From Romboutsia_C sp015668195 (lineage in GTDB: Bacteria > Bacillota > Clostridia > Peptostreptococcales > Peptostreptococcaceae), in contig NZ_JADPFC010000008.1 in NCBI RefSeq assembly GCF_015668195.1, positions 10,622 to 74,621 of the forward strand: DNA of 64,000 bases, given 5' to 3'. A program made the position numbers and the translations under genes. A model generated the notes under the pieces. It saw only the letters and a list, made by a program, of their open reading frames with translations, searched no databases and was not told the DNA's origin. Shown piece by piece: positions 36,862 to 46,145 of the stretch. Positions within the stretch are counted from its first letter, which is position 1. The number at the start of each line of letters is the position of its first letter.

Positions 36862-37620
36862 CTAATCTATTATAGATGTTCCACATAGAACGGTAATTAA
36901 TGCTCCTATGGATATGAATGGTCCATAAGGTATCATTGAATTATATTCTTTGTTTTTTATCTTGCTATATATTATAGTATAAACTCCGTAAATTGATCCT
37001 ACATATACGCTTAATAATACTGTTAGTAGTCCGTATTTAACTCCTAAAAATAGTCCTACCATAACAAAAAGTTTGATGTCTCCTCCACCCATTACTTCTT
37101 TTTTTACTAATAGCTCTATTATGTAAATTAGTGCTAATGCACCACCTCCACAGATTAGCCCCCCTAATAAACTTTCCTTTAATCCTACTCCTTGTCCTAG
37201 GGTGTTAAAAGTCAGCACTCCTACAGCACCAAAGATTATTAACCTATCTGGTATTATATAGTGATCTATATCTATGAAGGTTATTATTACTAGTAGTGAT
37301 ACTAGTAATAAGTAGTATAATGTTATTGTGTTTAATCCGTATACTTTATATACTAATACAAATAATATCCCTGTTAGAAGTTCTACTAATGCATATCTTG
37401 GTGATATTTTTTGCTTACAATATCTGCATTTTCCTCCTAGAAAAGTCCAGCTTAGTACAGGTACTAAATCTAGTGGTTTTAGTCGTGTGTTGCAATTATA
37501 ACAATGCGATGGTGGATTAGATATTGATTGTTTGTTTGGTATTCTATATATACATACGTTAAAGAAGCTACCAAAGATTATTCCAAAGATAAAAAATATA
37601 AATATATAATACACTTCCAT
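36862..37620 (-). CDS. pilD: Type IV prepilin peptidase / N-methyltransferase PilD
   Basis: This 252-residue A24 aspartyl membrane protease cleaves the leader of prepilins and methylates the new N-terminus. The N-terminal domain has the zinc-type motif CYNCN...CRYCKQ and ISPRYALVELLTG. The catalytic aspartates are in FIDIDHYIIPDRL (about residue 115) and GGGDIK (about 178). About eight membrane helices. SD AAAGGAG. No prepilin or pilus assembly gene other than pilT is present nearby, so its substrate may be encoded elsewhere. Confidence 0.93.
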   Translation of the reverse strand: MEVYYIFIFFIFGIIFGSFFNVCIYRIPNKQSISNPPSHCYNCNTRLKPLDLVPVLSWTFLGGKCRYCKQKISPRYALVELLTGILFVLVYKVYGLNTITLYYLLLVSLLVIITFIDIDHYIIPDRLIIFGAVGVLTFNTLGQGVGLKESLLGGLICGGGALALIYIIELLVKKEVMGGGDIKLFVMVGLFLGVKYGLLTVLLSVYVGSIYGVYTIIYSKIKNKEYNSMIPYGPFISIGALITVLCGTSIID

Positions 37621-37656
37621 CTGTAAATTTATCTCCTTTCCTAATTTTTTTATTAT

Positions 37657-37890
37657 ATTATAAATAGTTTACATACCATAAGTCGCATTTTAATTCTAGT
37701 ATCAAATCTATATCATTCACTAAAGATTTTATTTTTTCCTCATCATATTTACCAATTTTATGTACATATTTAAATAACTCTATAGTTTTTATTTGAATAT
37801 TAGCCACTTTATCTATAATTTTATTTTTAACCAATTTACCACTACTTGACTTTAATCTAACTATATCATCTCTAACATCCTCTAGAATGG
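37657..37890 (-). pseudogene. Short open stretch without start, likely gene remnant
   Basis: Directly after pilT, an open frame of about 75 codons ends at a TAA near 37657 but begins without a usable ATG or SD. It encodes a helical, charged sequence (such as IIDKVANIQIKTIELFKYV and KIKSLVNDIDLILELK). Codon use and amino-acid content look protein-like, so I read it as the tail of a decayed gene, perhaps from the lost pilus cluster. I recognise no family. Chance openness in AT-rich DNA cannot be excluded. Confidence 0.4.
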
Positions 37891-37908
37891 ATATAGTTCG
37901 TTACTTGG

Positions 37909-38973
37909 TTAATAATTAACCCCTCCAACTAATCTAGATGTGTATTCGTAGTCAGAACACCTACTTAATACACTATCTCTTGAGATTTTTCCTTGTCTGT
38001 ATAAATTTACTAGCTCTTGATCCATTGACTTCATACCTAACTTAGAATTTGTTTGTATAATGTTTTGTATTTGGTATGTTTTATTTTCTCTTATTAAGTT
38101 TCTTATTGCTGGTGTAGTCACCATAACTTCTAATGCTACAACTCTATTTCTTCCATCTATAGTTTTTATTAGTTGCTGTGATATAATTCCTTCGCATACT
38201 GTTGATAATTGAGTTCTAATTTGTTGTTGCTGTTCCGCTGGGAACATATCAACTATTCTATCTATTGTCTTAGCTGAACCTACTGTATGTAAAGTTGAAA
38301 AAACTAAATGTCCTGTTTCTGCAGCAGTTAAAGCTATTGAAACAGTTTCAGTATCTCTCATTTCTCCTACTAAAATAACATCTGGATCTTGTCTAAGTGA
38401 TGCTCTAAGTGCTGAGTTAAAGTTTTCTGTATCACTACCAATTTCTCTTTGGTTTACTATTCCTTTTTTGTGATGATGAACATATTCTATAGGATCTTCT
38501 AGTGTTATTATATGTTTTTCTTGAGCTGAATTTATTATATCTATTAAACTAGCTAAGGTTGTACTTTTACCACTTCCGGTTGGTCCTGTTACAAGCACTA
38601 ACCCTTTATTCTTTTCTGCGAAAGTAACTATAACATCAGGTAACCCCAATGTTTTAAACGACGGTATTTGAGATGTTATAGTCCTTACGGCTATTGCATA
38701 TTTCCCTTTTTGCTTATATGCATTTACTCTAAGTCTATCTCCACATTCAAGAGATATGGATAAGTCCACCTCTCCATGTTCTTCTAGAGTTTTAAATTTT
38801 TTATTTCCTGTTATTTCCCTGGCCATAATTTCAGTATCTTGTTCTGTTAAACTTTCTTCATTCAACTTTACGAAGCTTCCTTTTATCCTAGCTATCGGAG
38901 GACTATCTACTGTTATGTGTATATCTGAGGCTCCTAACTCTACTCCTATTTCTAATAAACTAAATATATTCAT
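37909..38973 (-). CDS. pilT: Type IV pilus retraction ATPase PilT
   Basis: This 354-residue hexameric ATPase drives pilus retraction (twitching). The PilT-specific N-domain (GASDIHITVDSPPIARIKG) precedes the ATPase core: Walker A GPTGSGKSTT (about residue 132), the Asp box HIITLEDPIEYVHHHKKG and Walker B VILVGEMRDTET. The C-terminal AIRNLIRENKTYQIQNIIQT is PilT-type. SD GAGGAGG precedes the ATG at 38973. It is intact although the neighbouring pilus genes seem lost or damaged. Confidence 0.95.
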   Translation of the reverse strand: MNIFSLLEIGVELGASDIHITVDSPPIARIKGSFVKLNEESLTEQDTEIMAREITGNKKFKTLEEHGEVDLSISLECGDRLRVNAYKQKGKYAIAVRTITSQIPSFKTLGLPDVIVTFAEKNKGLVLVTGPTGSGKSTTLASLIDIINSAQEKHIITLEDPIEYVHHHKKGIVNQREIGSDTENFNSALRASLRQDPDVILVGEMRDTETVSIALTAAETGHLVFSTLHTVGSAKTIDRIVDMFPAEQQQQIRTQLSTVCEGIISQQLIKTIDGRNRVVALEVMVTTPAIRNLIRENKTYQIQNIIQTNSKLGMKSMDQELVNLYRQGKISRDSVLSRCSDYEYTSRLVGGVNY

Positions 38974-39082
38974 GGTTTCCTCCTCATATATTATGATTTT
39001 TTAATGTGTATTGGAATGGATTATACTCTTCTGATTTCTAGTCTTGAGACTTACCTGTATCAAACTTAAGAATATCTCTTTT

Positions 39083-39289
39083 TCAGTTATATGCTATAAA
39101 TTGGATTTTAGCTAAAATATCTCCTTTTATATCTGTATAGATATCATATAAGTTCTCTATTCCTGAAATAACATCACTGATAAACAATCTTTTAAAATTT
39201 TGTATTATTTCTTCATTATGCTCATAATTTCCTGTAGTTAGTACATTATCTACTATCTTACCGAAATTTATTGAAGAGTAGTAATTCAT
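39083..39289 (-). CDS. Hypothetical 68-aa protein upstream of pilT
   Basis: A 68-residue acidic, helical frame (MNYYSSINFGKIVDNVLTT, ENLYDIYTDIKGDILAKIQF) with a weak AAGGT sequence about 10 bases before its ATG. No signal peptide, membrane helix or known motif. It sits where the rest of a type IV pilus cluster lies in C. difficile, so it may be a fragment of such a gene. Nothing else supports expression. Confidence 0.4.
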   Translation of the reverse strand: MNYYSSINFGKIVDNVLTTGNYEHNEEIIQNFKRLFISDVISGIENLYDIYTDIKGDILAKIQFIAYN

Positions 39290-39544
39290 AAAACCATTTA
39301 CCTTATATAATCATCATATTTAGCATACTTAGATAATCGTACTAGAATATTTTCATATATGTTGAATTTTCTTCTTTCTATATTTCCATTTTATTACTTT
39401 AGAAATCATTTAAGCTAATATACATATTATCAATATCCTAAGTCTTTTTTTGCTTAATATTACCTGAATCATTTATTTAATCTGAAATTCTATATTAAAC
39501 TTTATCAGATATTCTTTTATATCCATTTTCATTGCAACAAAACA
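39290..39544. other. Gene-free spacer between prs terminator and the 68-codon frame
   Basis: About 250 bases without a supportable gene. Short open frames of 20-30 codons with lysine- and asparagine-rich content occur on the minus strand. They are compatible with decayed coding DNA but are too short to call. No clear promoter. Confidence 0.35.
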
Positions 39545-39570
39545 AAAGGATACCTATATAGGTATCCTTT
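39545..39570 (-). terminator. Terminator after prs
   Basis: Perfect 10-bp stem (39545-39554 with 39561-39570), 6-base loop; 10 bases after the prs stop. Confidence 0.85.
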
Positions 39571-39580
39571 ATCTATTTAA

Positions 39581-40531
39581 CTAGAATAACTTACTAACTG
39601 ACTCGTTAGCAAATATTTTCTTTATAGCATCTCCGAATAATGGAGCAACTGTTTCTATTTGAACTTTATCTATTTTCTTTTCTTCTGGAAGTTGTATAGT
39701 ATCTAAAACTATTAATTCTTTTATTGCAGAGTTTTCTATTCTTTCCATAGCTGGTCCTGATAATACTCCGTGAGTACAACAAGCATATACATCTTTAACA
39801 CCAAATTCTTTTAAAGCATTTGCTGCATTTGTTATAGTTCCCGCTGTATCTATCATGTCATCTAATAATATAACATTCTTACCTTGTACATCACCTATTA
39901 TGTTCATTACTTCACATACGTTAGCTTTAGGTCTTCTCTTATCTATTATAGCTATTGGAACATCTCCGTTTAAGTTGTTAGCAAAGTTTCTTGATCTTGT
40001 TACACTTCCTAAATCAGGTGAAACTACTACTAAATCTTCTATATTCTTTTTGTTGAAGTAATCAGCTAGTATGCTTCCTCCTTGTAAATGATCTAGTGGT
40101 ATATCAAAGTAACCTTGTATTTGTGCAGCATGTAAGTCCATAGTTAATACTCTGTCTGCACCTGCTGCTGTTATTAAGTTTGCAACTAATTTAGCTGTGA
40201 TTGGATCTCTTGCCTTAGCTTTTCTGTCTTGTCTTGCATATCCGTAGTAAGGTATAACTGCTGTTATTCTTCCTGCTGATGCTCTTCTTAATGCATCTAT
40301 TATTATTAATAATTCCATTAAGTTGTCATTAACTGGACTATTAGTTGATTGAACTACGAAAACATCACAACCTCTTACTGTTTCATTTATGTTTACGCTT
40401 ATTTCACCATCACTGAATGTACCTACTTGACAGTCACATAATTCTACACCTATATGATCTGCTATTTTCTTAGCTAATTCATTAGATGCATTTCCTGATA
40501 TTATTTTTATTTCGCTTCCGCTAGTGTTCAT
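39581..40531 (-). CDS. prs: Ribose-phosphate pyrophosphokinase
   Basis: This 316-residue enzyme makes PRPP from ribose-5-phosphate and ATP. It has ATP/Mg motifs (TMDLHAAQIQGYFDIP), the PRPP loop (VILLDDMIDTAGTITNAA) and VVSPDLGSV. It follows glmU, the common Firmicute glmU-prs pair. Confidence 0.98.
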   Translation of the reverse strand: MNTSGSEIKIISGNASNELAKKIADHIGVELCDCQVGTFSDGEISVNINETVRGCDVFVVQSTNSPVNDNLMELLIIIDALRRASAGRITAVIPYYGYARQDRKAKARDPITAKLVANLITAAGADRVLTMDLHAAQIQGYFDIPLDHLQGGSILADYFNKKNIEDLVVVSPDLGSVTRSRNFANNLNGDVPIAIIDKRRPKANVCEVMNIIGDVQGKNVILLDDMIDTAGTITNAANALKEFGVKDVYACCTHGVLSGPAMERIENSAIKELIVLDTIQLPEEKKIDKVQIETVAPLFGDAIKKIFANESVSKLF

Positions 40532-40618
40532 GTAAATCCTCCCAAAATTTTTGAAACTTTGTTTAATTTATTTAAAATCTAGGCTTTTGCCTAAAAAAAA
40601 TAATAAGCTGTTTAGTTG

Positions 40619-41992
40619 CTATTTTTTATCCTTTTGATCTTTCTTCTCTACCCAACCTTCTTTGTTCACTTGTCTTTGTCTTGCTACTGCAAGTGCTCCT
40701 TGTGGAACATCATCTGTTATAGTTGAACCTGTTGCTACATATCCTTTTGCTTCTACTGTTACTGGTGCCACTAGGTTAGAGTTTGAACCTATGAATGCTC
40801 CATCTTTTACTATAGATTTTGCTTTGTTTTTACCATCATAGTTTACAAATACTACTCCACATCCTATGTTTACACCCTTTCCAACATGAGCATCTCCAAT
40901 ATATGCTAGGTGAGATGCTTTAGAATTATCTTCTATTGTAGCATTCTTAACTTCTACGAAGTCTCCTATCTTTACATTGTTACCTATATTACTCTTCGGT
41001 CTTAAATATGCATATGGCCCTACTGTAGTGTTTTCTCCTACTACACTATCAACTATAGTTGAATTTTTCACCTCTGTATAATCGCCAATTTCTGAATTTG
41101 TTATACTACAATTCATTCCAATTATACAGCTTGAACCTATTTTTGTGCTTCCCATTAACATAGTTCCTGGGTATATTACTGTATCATTTCCTATTTCAAC
41201 TCCAGCTTCTATATATGTTGAATTAGTATCTATGATTGTTACTCCATTTACCATGTGAGATTCATTTATTCTTTGTCTCATTATTTGCTCTGCTCTAGAT
41301 AACTCTACTCTTGAGTTTACTCCCATTAGTTCTTCTATTGTAGAACCATTGAAAGCTCCTACTTTAAGACCCTTATTTCTCATTATTTGTATAGTGTCTG
41401 TTAAGTAGTACTCTCCTTGTGCATTGTTGTTATCTAATAAATCTAAAGATTCTCTTAAACTCTTTCCATTGAAGCAGTATATTCCTGAGTTTATCTCTTT
41501 AGCTAACTTTTCTTCTTCTGAAGCATCTTTTTGCTCTACTATTTTTAGTAAATCTGAATTTTCATCTCTGATTATTCTTCCATACCCTGTTGGATTGTCT
41601 ACTACTGTTGTAAGCACTGTTGTGTGATACTCATTTTCTATGTGATAATCGAATAGTTTTTTAAGTGTTTCTTCTTTTACTAAAGGTGTGTCTCCGCATA
41701 ATACTACAATTATATCTTCATCATTTATGTATTCTTTAGCCATCATAACAGCATGACCAGTACCTAATTGCTCTGTTTGCATTGCTATCATTGTATGTTC
41801 TGGTAGTTTTGATTTTACTACTTCGCTTTCGTGGCCTAATATTGCTACTATATCGTTAACCCCTGAATTTTTACATACATCTATTACGTGGTTAACCATT
41901 TCTTTTCCACATACTTTATGAATTACTTTTGGAAATTTAGACTTCATTCTTGTTCCTTTTCCTGCTGCAAGGATTATAGATTTAAAGTTCAT
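40619..41992 (-). CDS. glmU: Bifunctional GlmU (UDP-GlcNAc synthesis)
   Basis: This 457-residue enzyme acetylates glucosamine-1-phosphate and couples it to UTP, forming UDP-GlcNAc. The N-terminal pyrophosphorylase (LAAGKGTRMKS, about residues 7-17) is followed by left-handed beta-helix repeats from about 250 on and the acetyltransferase end (AYIGDAHVGKGVNIGCG). It lies upstream of prs and downstream of spoVG and purR, the B. subtilis order. Confidence 0.97.
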   Translation of the reverse strand: MNFKSIILAAGKGTRMKSKFPKVIHKVCGKEMVNHVIDVCKNSGVNDIVAILGHESEVVKSKLPEHTMIAMQTEQLGTGHAVMMAKEYINDEDIIVVLCGDTPLVKEETLKKLFDYHIENEYHTTVLTTVVDNPTGYGRIIRDENSDLLKIVEQKDASEEEKLAKEINSGIYCFNGKSLRESLDLLDNNNAQGEYYLTDTIQIMRNKGLKVGAFNGSTIEELMGVNSRVELSRAEQIMRQRINESHMVNGVTIIDTNSTYIEAGVEIGNDTVIYPGTMLMGSTKIGSSCIIGMNCSITNSEIGDYTEVKNSTIVDSVVGENTTVGPYAYLRPKSNIGNNVKIGDFVEVKNATIEDNSKASHLAYIGDAHVGKGVNIGCGVVFVNYDGKNKAKSIVKDGAFIGSNSNLVAPVTVEAKGYVATGSTITDDVPQGALAVARQRQVNKEGWVEKKDQKDKK

Positions 41993-42139
41993 TTCTCCAC
42001 TCCATTCTTTATAACTATTTTATCTATGTTATTATATTATGTATATAATATAGTTTGTATACAATACTTTGTTACTACTAATTAATATAACACCTTTTGT
42101 CAAAAAAGTATACATTTAAACAAAAATTTTAAATATAAA

Positions 42140-42164
42140 AAAGAGTCGAATAGTTCGACTCTTT
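42140..42164 (-). terminator. Terminator after spoVG
   Basis: Perfect 11-bp stem (42140-42150 with 42154-42164), 3-base loop, U-tract. Confidence 0.85.
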
Positions 42165-42193
42165 ATAATAAACAATAAAAAAATTCTATATAA

Positions 42194-42472
42194 TTATTCA
42201 GCTGCAACTTCTAATTGAGCAACTGCTTCATGATATGCATTTAATACTGCATCTTCTAATACTTGTCTCATCTCTGCATTTATTGGATGAGCTATATCCC
42301 TGAAATTACCTTCCCCTATTTTTCTACTTGGCATAGCGATGAATAATCCATTATGTCCTTCTATAACCTTTATATCATGCACAACAAATAAGTTGTTAAA
42401 AGTTATAGATACTATACACTTCATTTTTCCTTCGTCAGTTATTTTTCTTATTCTTACGTCAGTTATCTTCAT
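42194..42472 (-). CDS. spoVG: Regulator SpoVG
   Basis: This 92-residue protein (MKITDVRIRKI, then FVVHDIKVIEGHNGLFIAMPS) is a conserved site-specific DNA/RNA-binding regulator first found in sporulation. I start at 42472, where GGGGGA lies upstream; the in-frame start at 42502 is before that SD. It lies between purR and glmU, as in B. subtilis. Confidence 0.96.
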   Translation of the reverse strand: MKITDVRIRKITDEGKMKCIVSITFNNLFVVHDIKVIEGHNGLFIAMPSRKIGEGNFRDIAHPINAEMRQVLEDAVLNAYHEAVAQLEVAAE

Positions 42473-42620
42473 CCTTTTATATCCCCCTTTTGAATTTGAC
42501 AAATTAATGTATTTATAAATTTTATATATATATTTTCTTATAGTTTAGTATTCTATTAAATATTTGAATATCCTTTTTTATTTTTTGAAAATTTATAGTT
42601 TTTGTAAATTTATTATTTAC

Positions 42621-43490
42621 CTAATCTTCTATGATTTCTTCTATATCACAGTCCCCTTCGACAAATTCTTTTTGGTATTCGTCTTTAAATGTCTTTAAAT
42701 TTGGTTCTACTATTATATTATCTCCATTTACATCTAATTGAATTAAAGATATATAATCTTTTACCATTTTTTCTTCTGGCTTCATTGTAGATATAAATAC
42801 TCCCGTTCCTATAACTTCCGCTCCAAATTCACTCATAAGATCTGTCATACCTTTGATTGTACCTCCACCTCTCATGAAGTCATCTATTAATATAACTTTA
42901 CTATTTGGCTTAACTGCTCTTCTTGGTAAGCTCATACTTTCCACTTTAGAAGTATTTCCACTAACATAAGTCATACTTAGTGTAGGTCCTTCTGACACTT
43001 TTATATCTTTTCTTATTATAACAAGTGGTAAATTCATTGCTTTAGCTGTCATAAGAGCCATTGGAATTCCCTTAGTTTCCATTGTAACTACACAGTCAGC
43101 TTCTGCATAATCTATATTTGATGCAAATATCTTACCTATTTTTGATGCTATAGTAGGATCATATATTAAGTCTATTAAATATAAAAATCCTCCTGATAAT
43201 ACTCTAGATTCGTCACTTATTTTTTGACATAATTCCATTAAAAATTCTTCATTTTCTGCTTTTGATGTTTTTGGTATATATTTTACTCCACCAGCCGCTC
43301 CTGATATTGTTATTACTTTCCCTAGTTCTAATTTTTCAAAAACATTTTTTACTACTATTAGATCTTCACTTATTGTAGATTTAGCAGCATTAAATTTATT
43401 TGTAAAATAGCCTAATGTAAATATCTTATTTGGATTGTCCGACAATATCTTTACTATGGCACCAATTCTTTCCGTTCTTTTAAATTTCAT
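42621..43490 (-). CDS. purR: Purine operon repressor PurR
   Basis: This 289-residue PRPP-sensing repressor has an N-terminal winged helix (residues 1-75, RIGAIVKILSDNPNKIFTL) and a C-terminal phosphoribosyltransferase-like domain with the PRPP loop VILIDDFMRGGGTIKGM. It represses purine genes when PRPP is low. It is transcribed divergently from murC. Whether it binds the local inverted repeat at 43540-43575 is untested. Confidence 0.95.
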   Translation of the reverse strand: MKFKRTERIGAIVKILSDNPNKIFTLGYFTNKFNAAKSTISEDLIVVKNVFEKLELGKVITISGAAGGVKYIPKTSKAENEEFLMELCQKISDESRVLSGGFLYLIDLIYDPTIASKIGKIFASNIDYAEADCVVTMETKGIPMALMTAKAMNLPLVIIRKDIKVSEGPTLSMTYVSGNTSKVESMSLPRRAVKPNSKVILIDDFMRGGGTIKGMTDLMSEFGAEVIGTGVFISTMKPEEKMVKDYISLIQLDVNGDNIIVEPNLKTFKDEYQKEFVEGDCDIEEIIED

Positions 43491-43539
43491 GCATTTAACC
43501 TCCTACGATTGCAGCTTCTTCTATATAAACTAAATAATG

Positions 43540-43575
43540 CATAACCATGTTTATTATGGTATAATAATGGTTATG
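43540..43575. repeat. Inverted repeat in the purR-murC divergent region
   Basis: 9-bp arms at 43540-43548 and 43567-43575 with inner complementary bases (43551-43557 with 43561-43567) form a nearly continuous palindrome with one 3-base bulge. It lies about 50 bases upstream of purR and 137 bases upstream of murC. It is not a known PurBox. Confidence 0.5.
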
Positions 43576-43711
43576 TTTTAAGCAATTTTTTAATATATTG
43601 TATATGTAATATAGTATATGTATATTAATCATAAAATATTGAACATTATACTATTATACCACAAACATAGTTCATATTGTAGGGCTTAATTAAAAGAAAG
43701 GTGGTTTTCTT

Positions 43712-45064
43712 ATGAAGATACATTTCATTGGAATCGGTGGCATAAGCATGAGTGCTTTAGCTGAAATATGCCTTAATAAAGGATATAAAGTTTCTGGTTC
43801 AGATTCAAACGAATCTTACCTATTAGATAAACTTAGATCTCAAGGCGCTAATATATTTATAGGACATGAAAAGGAACATTTAGCAGATGATGTAGATATG
43901 GTTGTTTACACTGCGGCAGTTCATGATGATAATGCTGAGCTTATTGCAGCTAGAGAAAAGAATAAACTTGTTGTAAACAGAGCTACTTTCTTAGGTCAAA
44001 TAATGAGAGAGTACAAAAACTCTATAGCAATTTCTGGTACTCATGGTAAAACTTCAACTACTTCTATGTTATCTACTATATTCCAATACGCAGATTTAGA
44101 TCCAACTATACTAGTTGGTGGAAATTTAAGTAGTATAGGTGGTAATGTTAAAATAGGTAACTCTGATCATTTCATAACAGAGGCATGTGAATATGTTGAT
44201 AGTTTCCTAAACTTTAACCCTAAGATATCAACAGTTTTAAATATAGAGGAAGACCATTTAGACTACTTCTCAGGTTTAGATGAAATAAAAGCATCTTTTA
44301 ATAAGTTTGGTAAATTACTTCCTAAAGATGGTTATTTCATAATAAACGGAGATGATGAAAATACAAATGATATATTACACGATGTAAAAGCTACTGTTAT
44401 AAAGTATGGTACAAATTTAGGTAACGATGCTTTAATTAAAAATATAAGCTTCAGTGAAAAAGGTCATGGTATATTCGAATTAGAATTAAATGGTAAAAAT
44501 TTAGGTGTATTTGAACTTTCTGTTCCAGGACTTCATAACATCTACAATGCTACTGCTGCTATATTAGTTGCTTATGTTTCTAATATAGAATTAGAACTTA
44601 TAAGAGAAAATATAAAATCTTATTCTGGTGTTGGAAGAAGATTTGAGGTTAAGGGTAGATATAATGATGCATTAATAGTTGATGATTATGCTCATCATCC
44701 TACTGAATTAAAGGCTACTTTATCTGCTGCTAAAAAGATGAAGAAGTCTAAGTTATGGTGTATATTCCAACCTCATACTTACACTAGAACTAAGTCTCTT
44801 TTAAATGAGTTCGCTGAAGCATTTTATTCTGCTGATAAAGTTATCATAACTGACATCTATGCTGCTAGAGAAAATGACCCAGGAGATATTCATTCTAAAG
44901 ATTTAGTTGAAAAATTATATCAAAATCATGTTGATGTTGCTTATATAAGTAAATTTGAAGATATAGTTGACTATCTTCGTGATAATGTTTCTTCTAATGA
45001 TTTAGTAATAACTGCTGGTGCAGGACCTATATACAAGGTAGCTGAAGAATTAGTTGAAAATTAA
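43712..45064 (+). CDS. murC: UDP-N-acetylmuramate-L-alanine ligase
   Basis: The 450-residue ligase adds L-alanine to UDP-MurNAc in peptidoglycan precursor synthesis. Motifs: Rossmann N-domain (IGIGGISMSALAE), ATP site (SGTHGKTSTTSML at about 109), and VDDYAHHPTE near residue 325. It is one of only three plus-strand genes in the window and is divergent from purR. SD AAAGGTGG precedes the ATG. It is closed by a strong bidirectional terminator. Confidence 0.97.
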   Translation: MKIHFIGIGGISMSALAEICLNKGYKVSGSDSNESYLLDKLRSQGANIFIGHEKEHLADDVDMVVYTAAVHDDNAELIAAREKNKLVVNRATFLGQIMREYKNSIAISGTHGKTSTTSMLSTIFQYADLDPTILVGGNLSSIGGNVKIGNSDHFITEACEYVDSFLNFNPKISTVLNIEEDHLDYFSGLDEIKASFNKFGKLLPKDGYFIINGDDENTNDILHDVKATVIKYGTNLGNDALIKNISFSEKGHGIFELELNGKNLGVFELSVPGLHNIYNATAAILVAYVSNIELELIRENIKSYSGVGRRFEVKGRYNDALIVDDYAHHPTELKATLSAAKKMKKSKLWCIFQPHTYTRTKSLLNEFAEAFYSADKVIITDIYAARENDPGDIHSKDLVEKLYQNHVDVAYISKFEDIVDYLRDNVSSNDLVITAGAGPIYKVAEELVEN

Positions 45065-45108
45065 TAAATAAAAAGGATATACTAATTAGTATATCCTTTT
45101 TATTTATT
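45063..45108. terminator. Bidirectional terminator, murC / 266-aa gene
   Basis: Perfect 21-bp stem (45063-45083 with 45088-45108), 4-base loop, T-rich on both flanks. It ends both convergent genes. Confidence 0.92.
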
Positions 45109-45115
45109 AAAATAC

Positions 45116-45916
45116 TTATTCCTCTAATTTAAATATATCTTTTACAAGATAATCATATAAACCAGTGTGAACCTCATAATATGCCTGGATTTTATTCTTT
45201 CCTTCACCTTGTGTTATTTTTACATAATCTTTACCCATTGTTTCTACCTTAGCATCATAGTTCTCGCCTTGAATATTTATAGTAAAGTTATACTTACTTC
45301 TTTCTTTACTCTTTTCTGGCTGAACTTTACCAACCATTCTCTTTTGAACCATTTTAAGTGCTAGCTCTTTAAAATTCCAGCCAAATATTTTCTTAGTTTC
45401 ATCTTTATAAGTTATTTTTACAGTATCCCAGCTCTTATACTGCTTTATAAAGTCAAATGACAAATATATACTCTCACTTAAAAGCTTACTAAGTTCTTTT
45501 TTTGTAGCAACCGGAACTTTATAGTACTCTTCTTTGCTGACAGTGTATACTCTAAAGTAATTCAAGTCTGTTGAAAATCTAATTCCATCATCTGAGTTAC
45601 CATTGTATATAGGAGTGTATGATTGTGGCTTTCTTATTTTTGTAAATTCTGTAAATAACACAGTTATATTATCCCAATAATCCTTTTCTATTCTAACACT
45701 TTCTACTTTTGAGTCTGATAAGTATATTTTACTTTTAGAGCTCAATTGTTTTATTAATGGTCTTGTGTCATCTTCTAGTGCCTCTGTCGTTTGTTGTCCT
45801 GGTTCTTTGTCTTTTGTATCTTTAAACAAGGTAAATCCTAAAAAATAGCATACAAAGAATAACACTACAGTAAGAGCTACTAAAACCTTTTTTTTGATTT
45901 TTTTCTTTTTAGCCAT
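45116..45916 (-). CDS. Membrane-anchored protein of unknown function
   Basis: A 266-residue protein: a very basic N-terminus (AKKKKIKKKV) and one membrane helix (about residues 14-32, LVALTVVLFFVCYFLGFTLF) are followed by a mixed beta-rich extracellular domain with no recognised motif (such as DYWDNITVLFTEFTKI and YDAKVETMGKDYVKIT). The ATG at 45916 is chosen, with GGAGG 7 bases upstream. It ends at a terminator shared with murC. The uncleaved anchor suggests a surface-tethered sensor or adaptor. I do not recognise the family. Confidence 0.75.
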   Translation of the reverse strand: MAKKKKIKKKVLVALTVVLFFVCYFLGFTLFKDTKDKEPGQQTTEALEDDTRPLIKQLSSKSKIYLSDSKVESVRIEKDYWDNITVLFTEFTKIRKPQSYTPIYNGNSDDGIRFSTDLNYFRVYTVSKEEYYKVPVATKKELSKLLSESIYLSFDFIKQYKSWDTVKITYKDETKKIFGWNFKELALKMVQKRMVGKVQPEKSKERSKYNFTINIQGENYDAKVETMGKDYVKITQGEGKNKIQAYYEVHTGLYDYLVKDIFKLEE

Positions 45917-46090
45917 CTTCACGCCTCCTTTATCCATATAATCATAAGATAATTATATTACTTTTATGTAGTTTTTGTAAGACATAATTACTTATTATAC
46001 TTATTTCCAGGGAAATTACTACACCCTTCTACATAAATACTTGTACATTTTTTAATTTTTATACATTTTTTTCTTATCTTTTAACATAAA

Positions 46091-46121
46091 AATAGTATCT
46101 AAAAGCAATTTAGATACTATT
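46091..46121 (-). terminator. Terminator after the M20 peptidase
   Basis: 13-bp stem (46091-46103 with 46109-46121), 5-base loop, U-tract. Confidence 0.85.
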
Positions 46122-46145
46122 TCTAATTAGTTTTAAATTTTTAAT

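Noticed and set aside
40578..40591. 5-bp hairpin between glmU and prs as a terminator
   Set aside because: Stem is short and its downstream side on the minus strand has no U-tract, so read-through from glmU to prs is expected.
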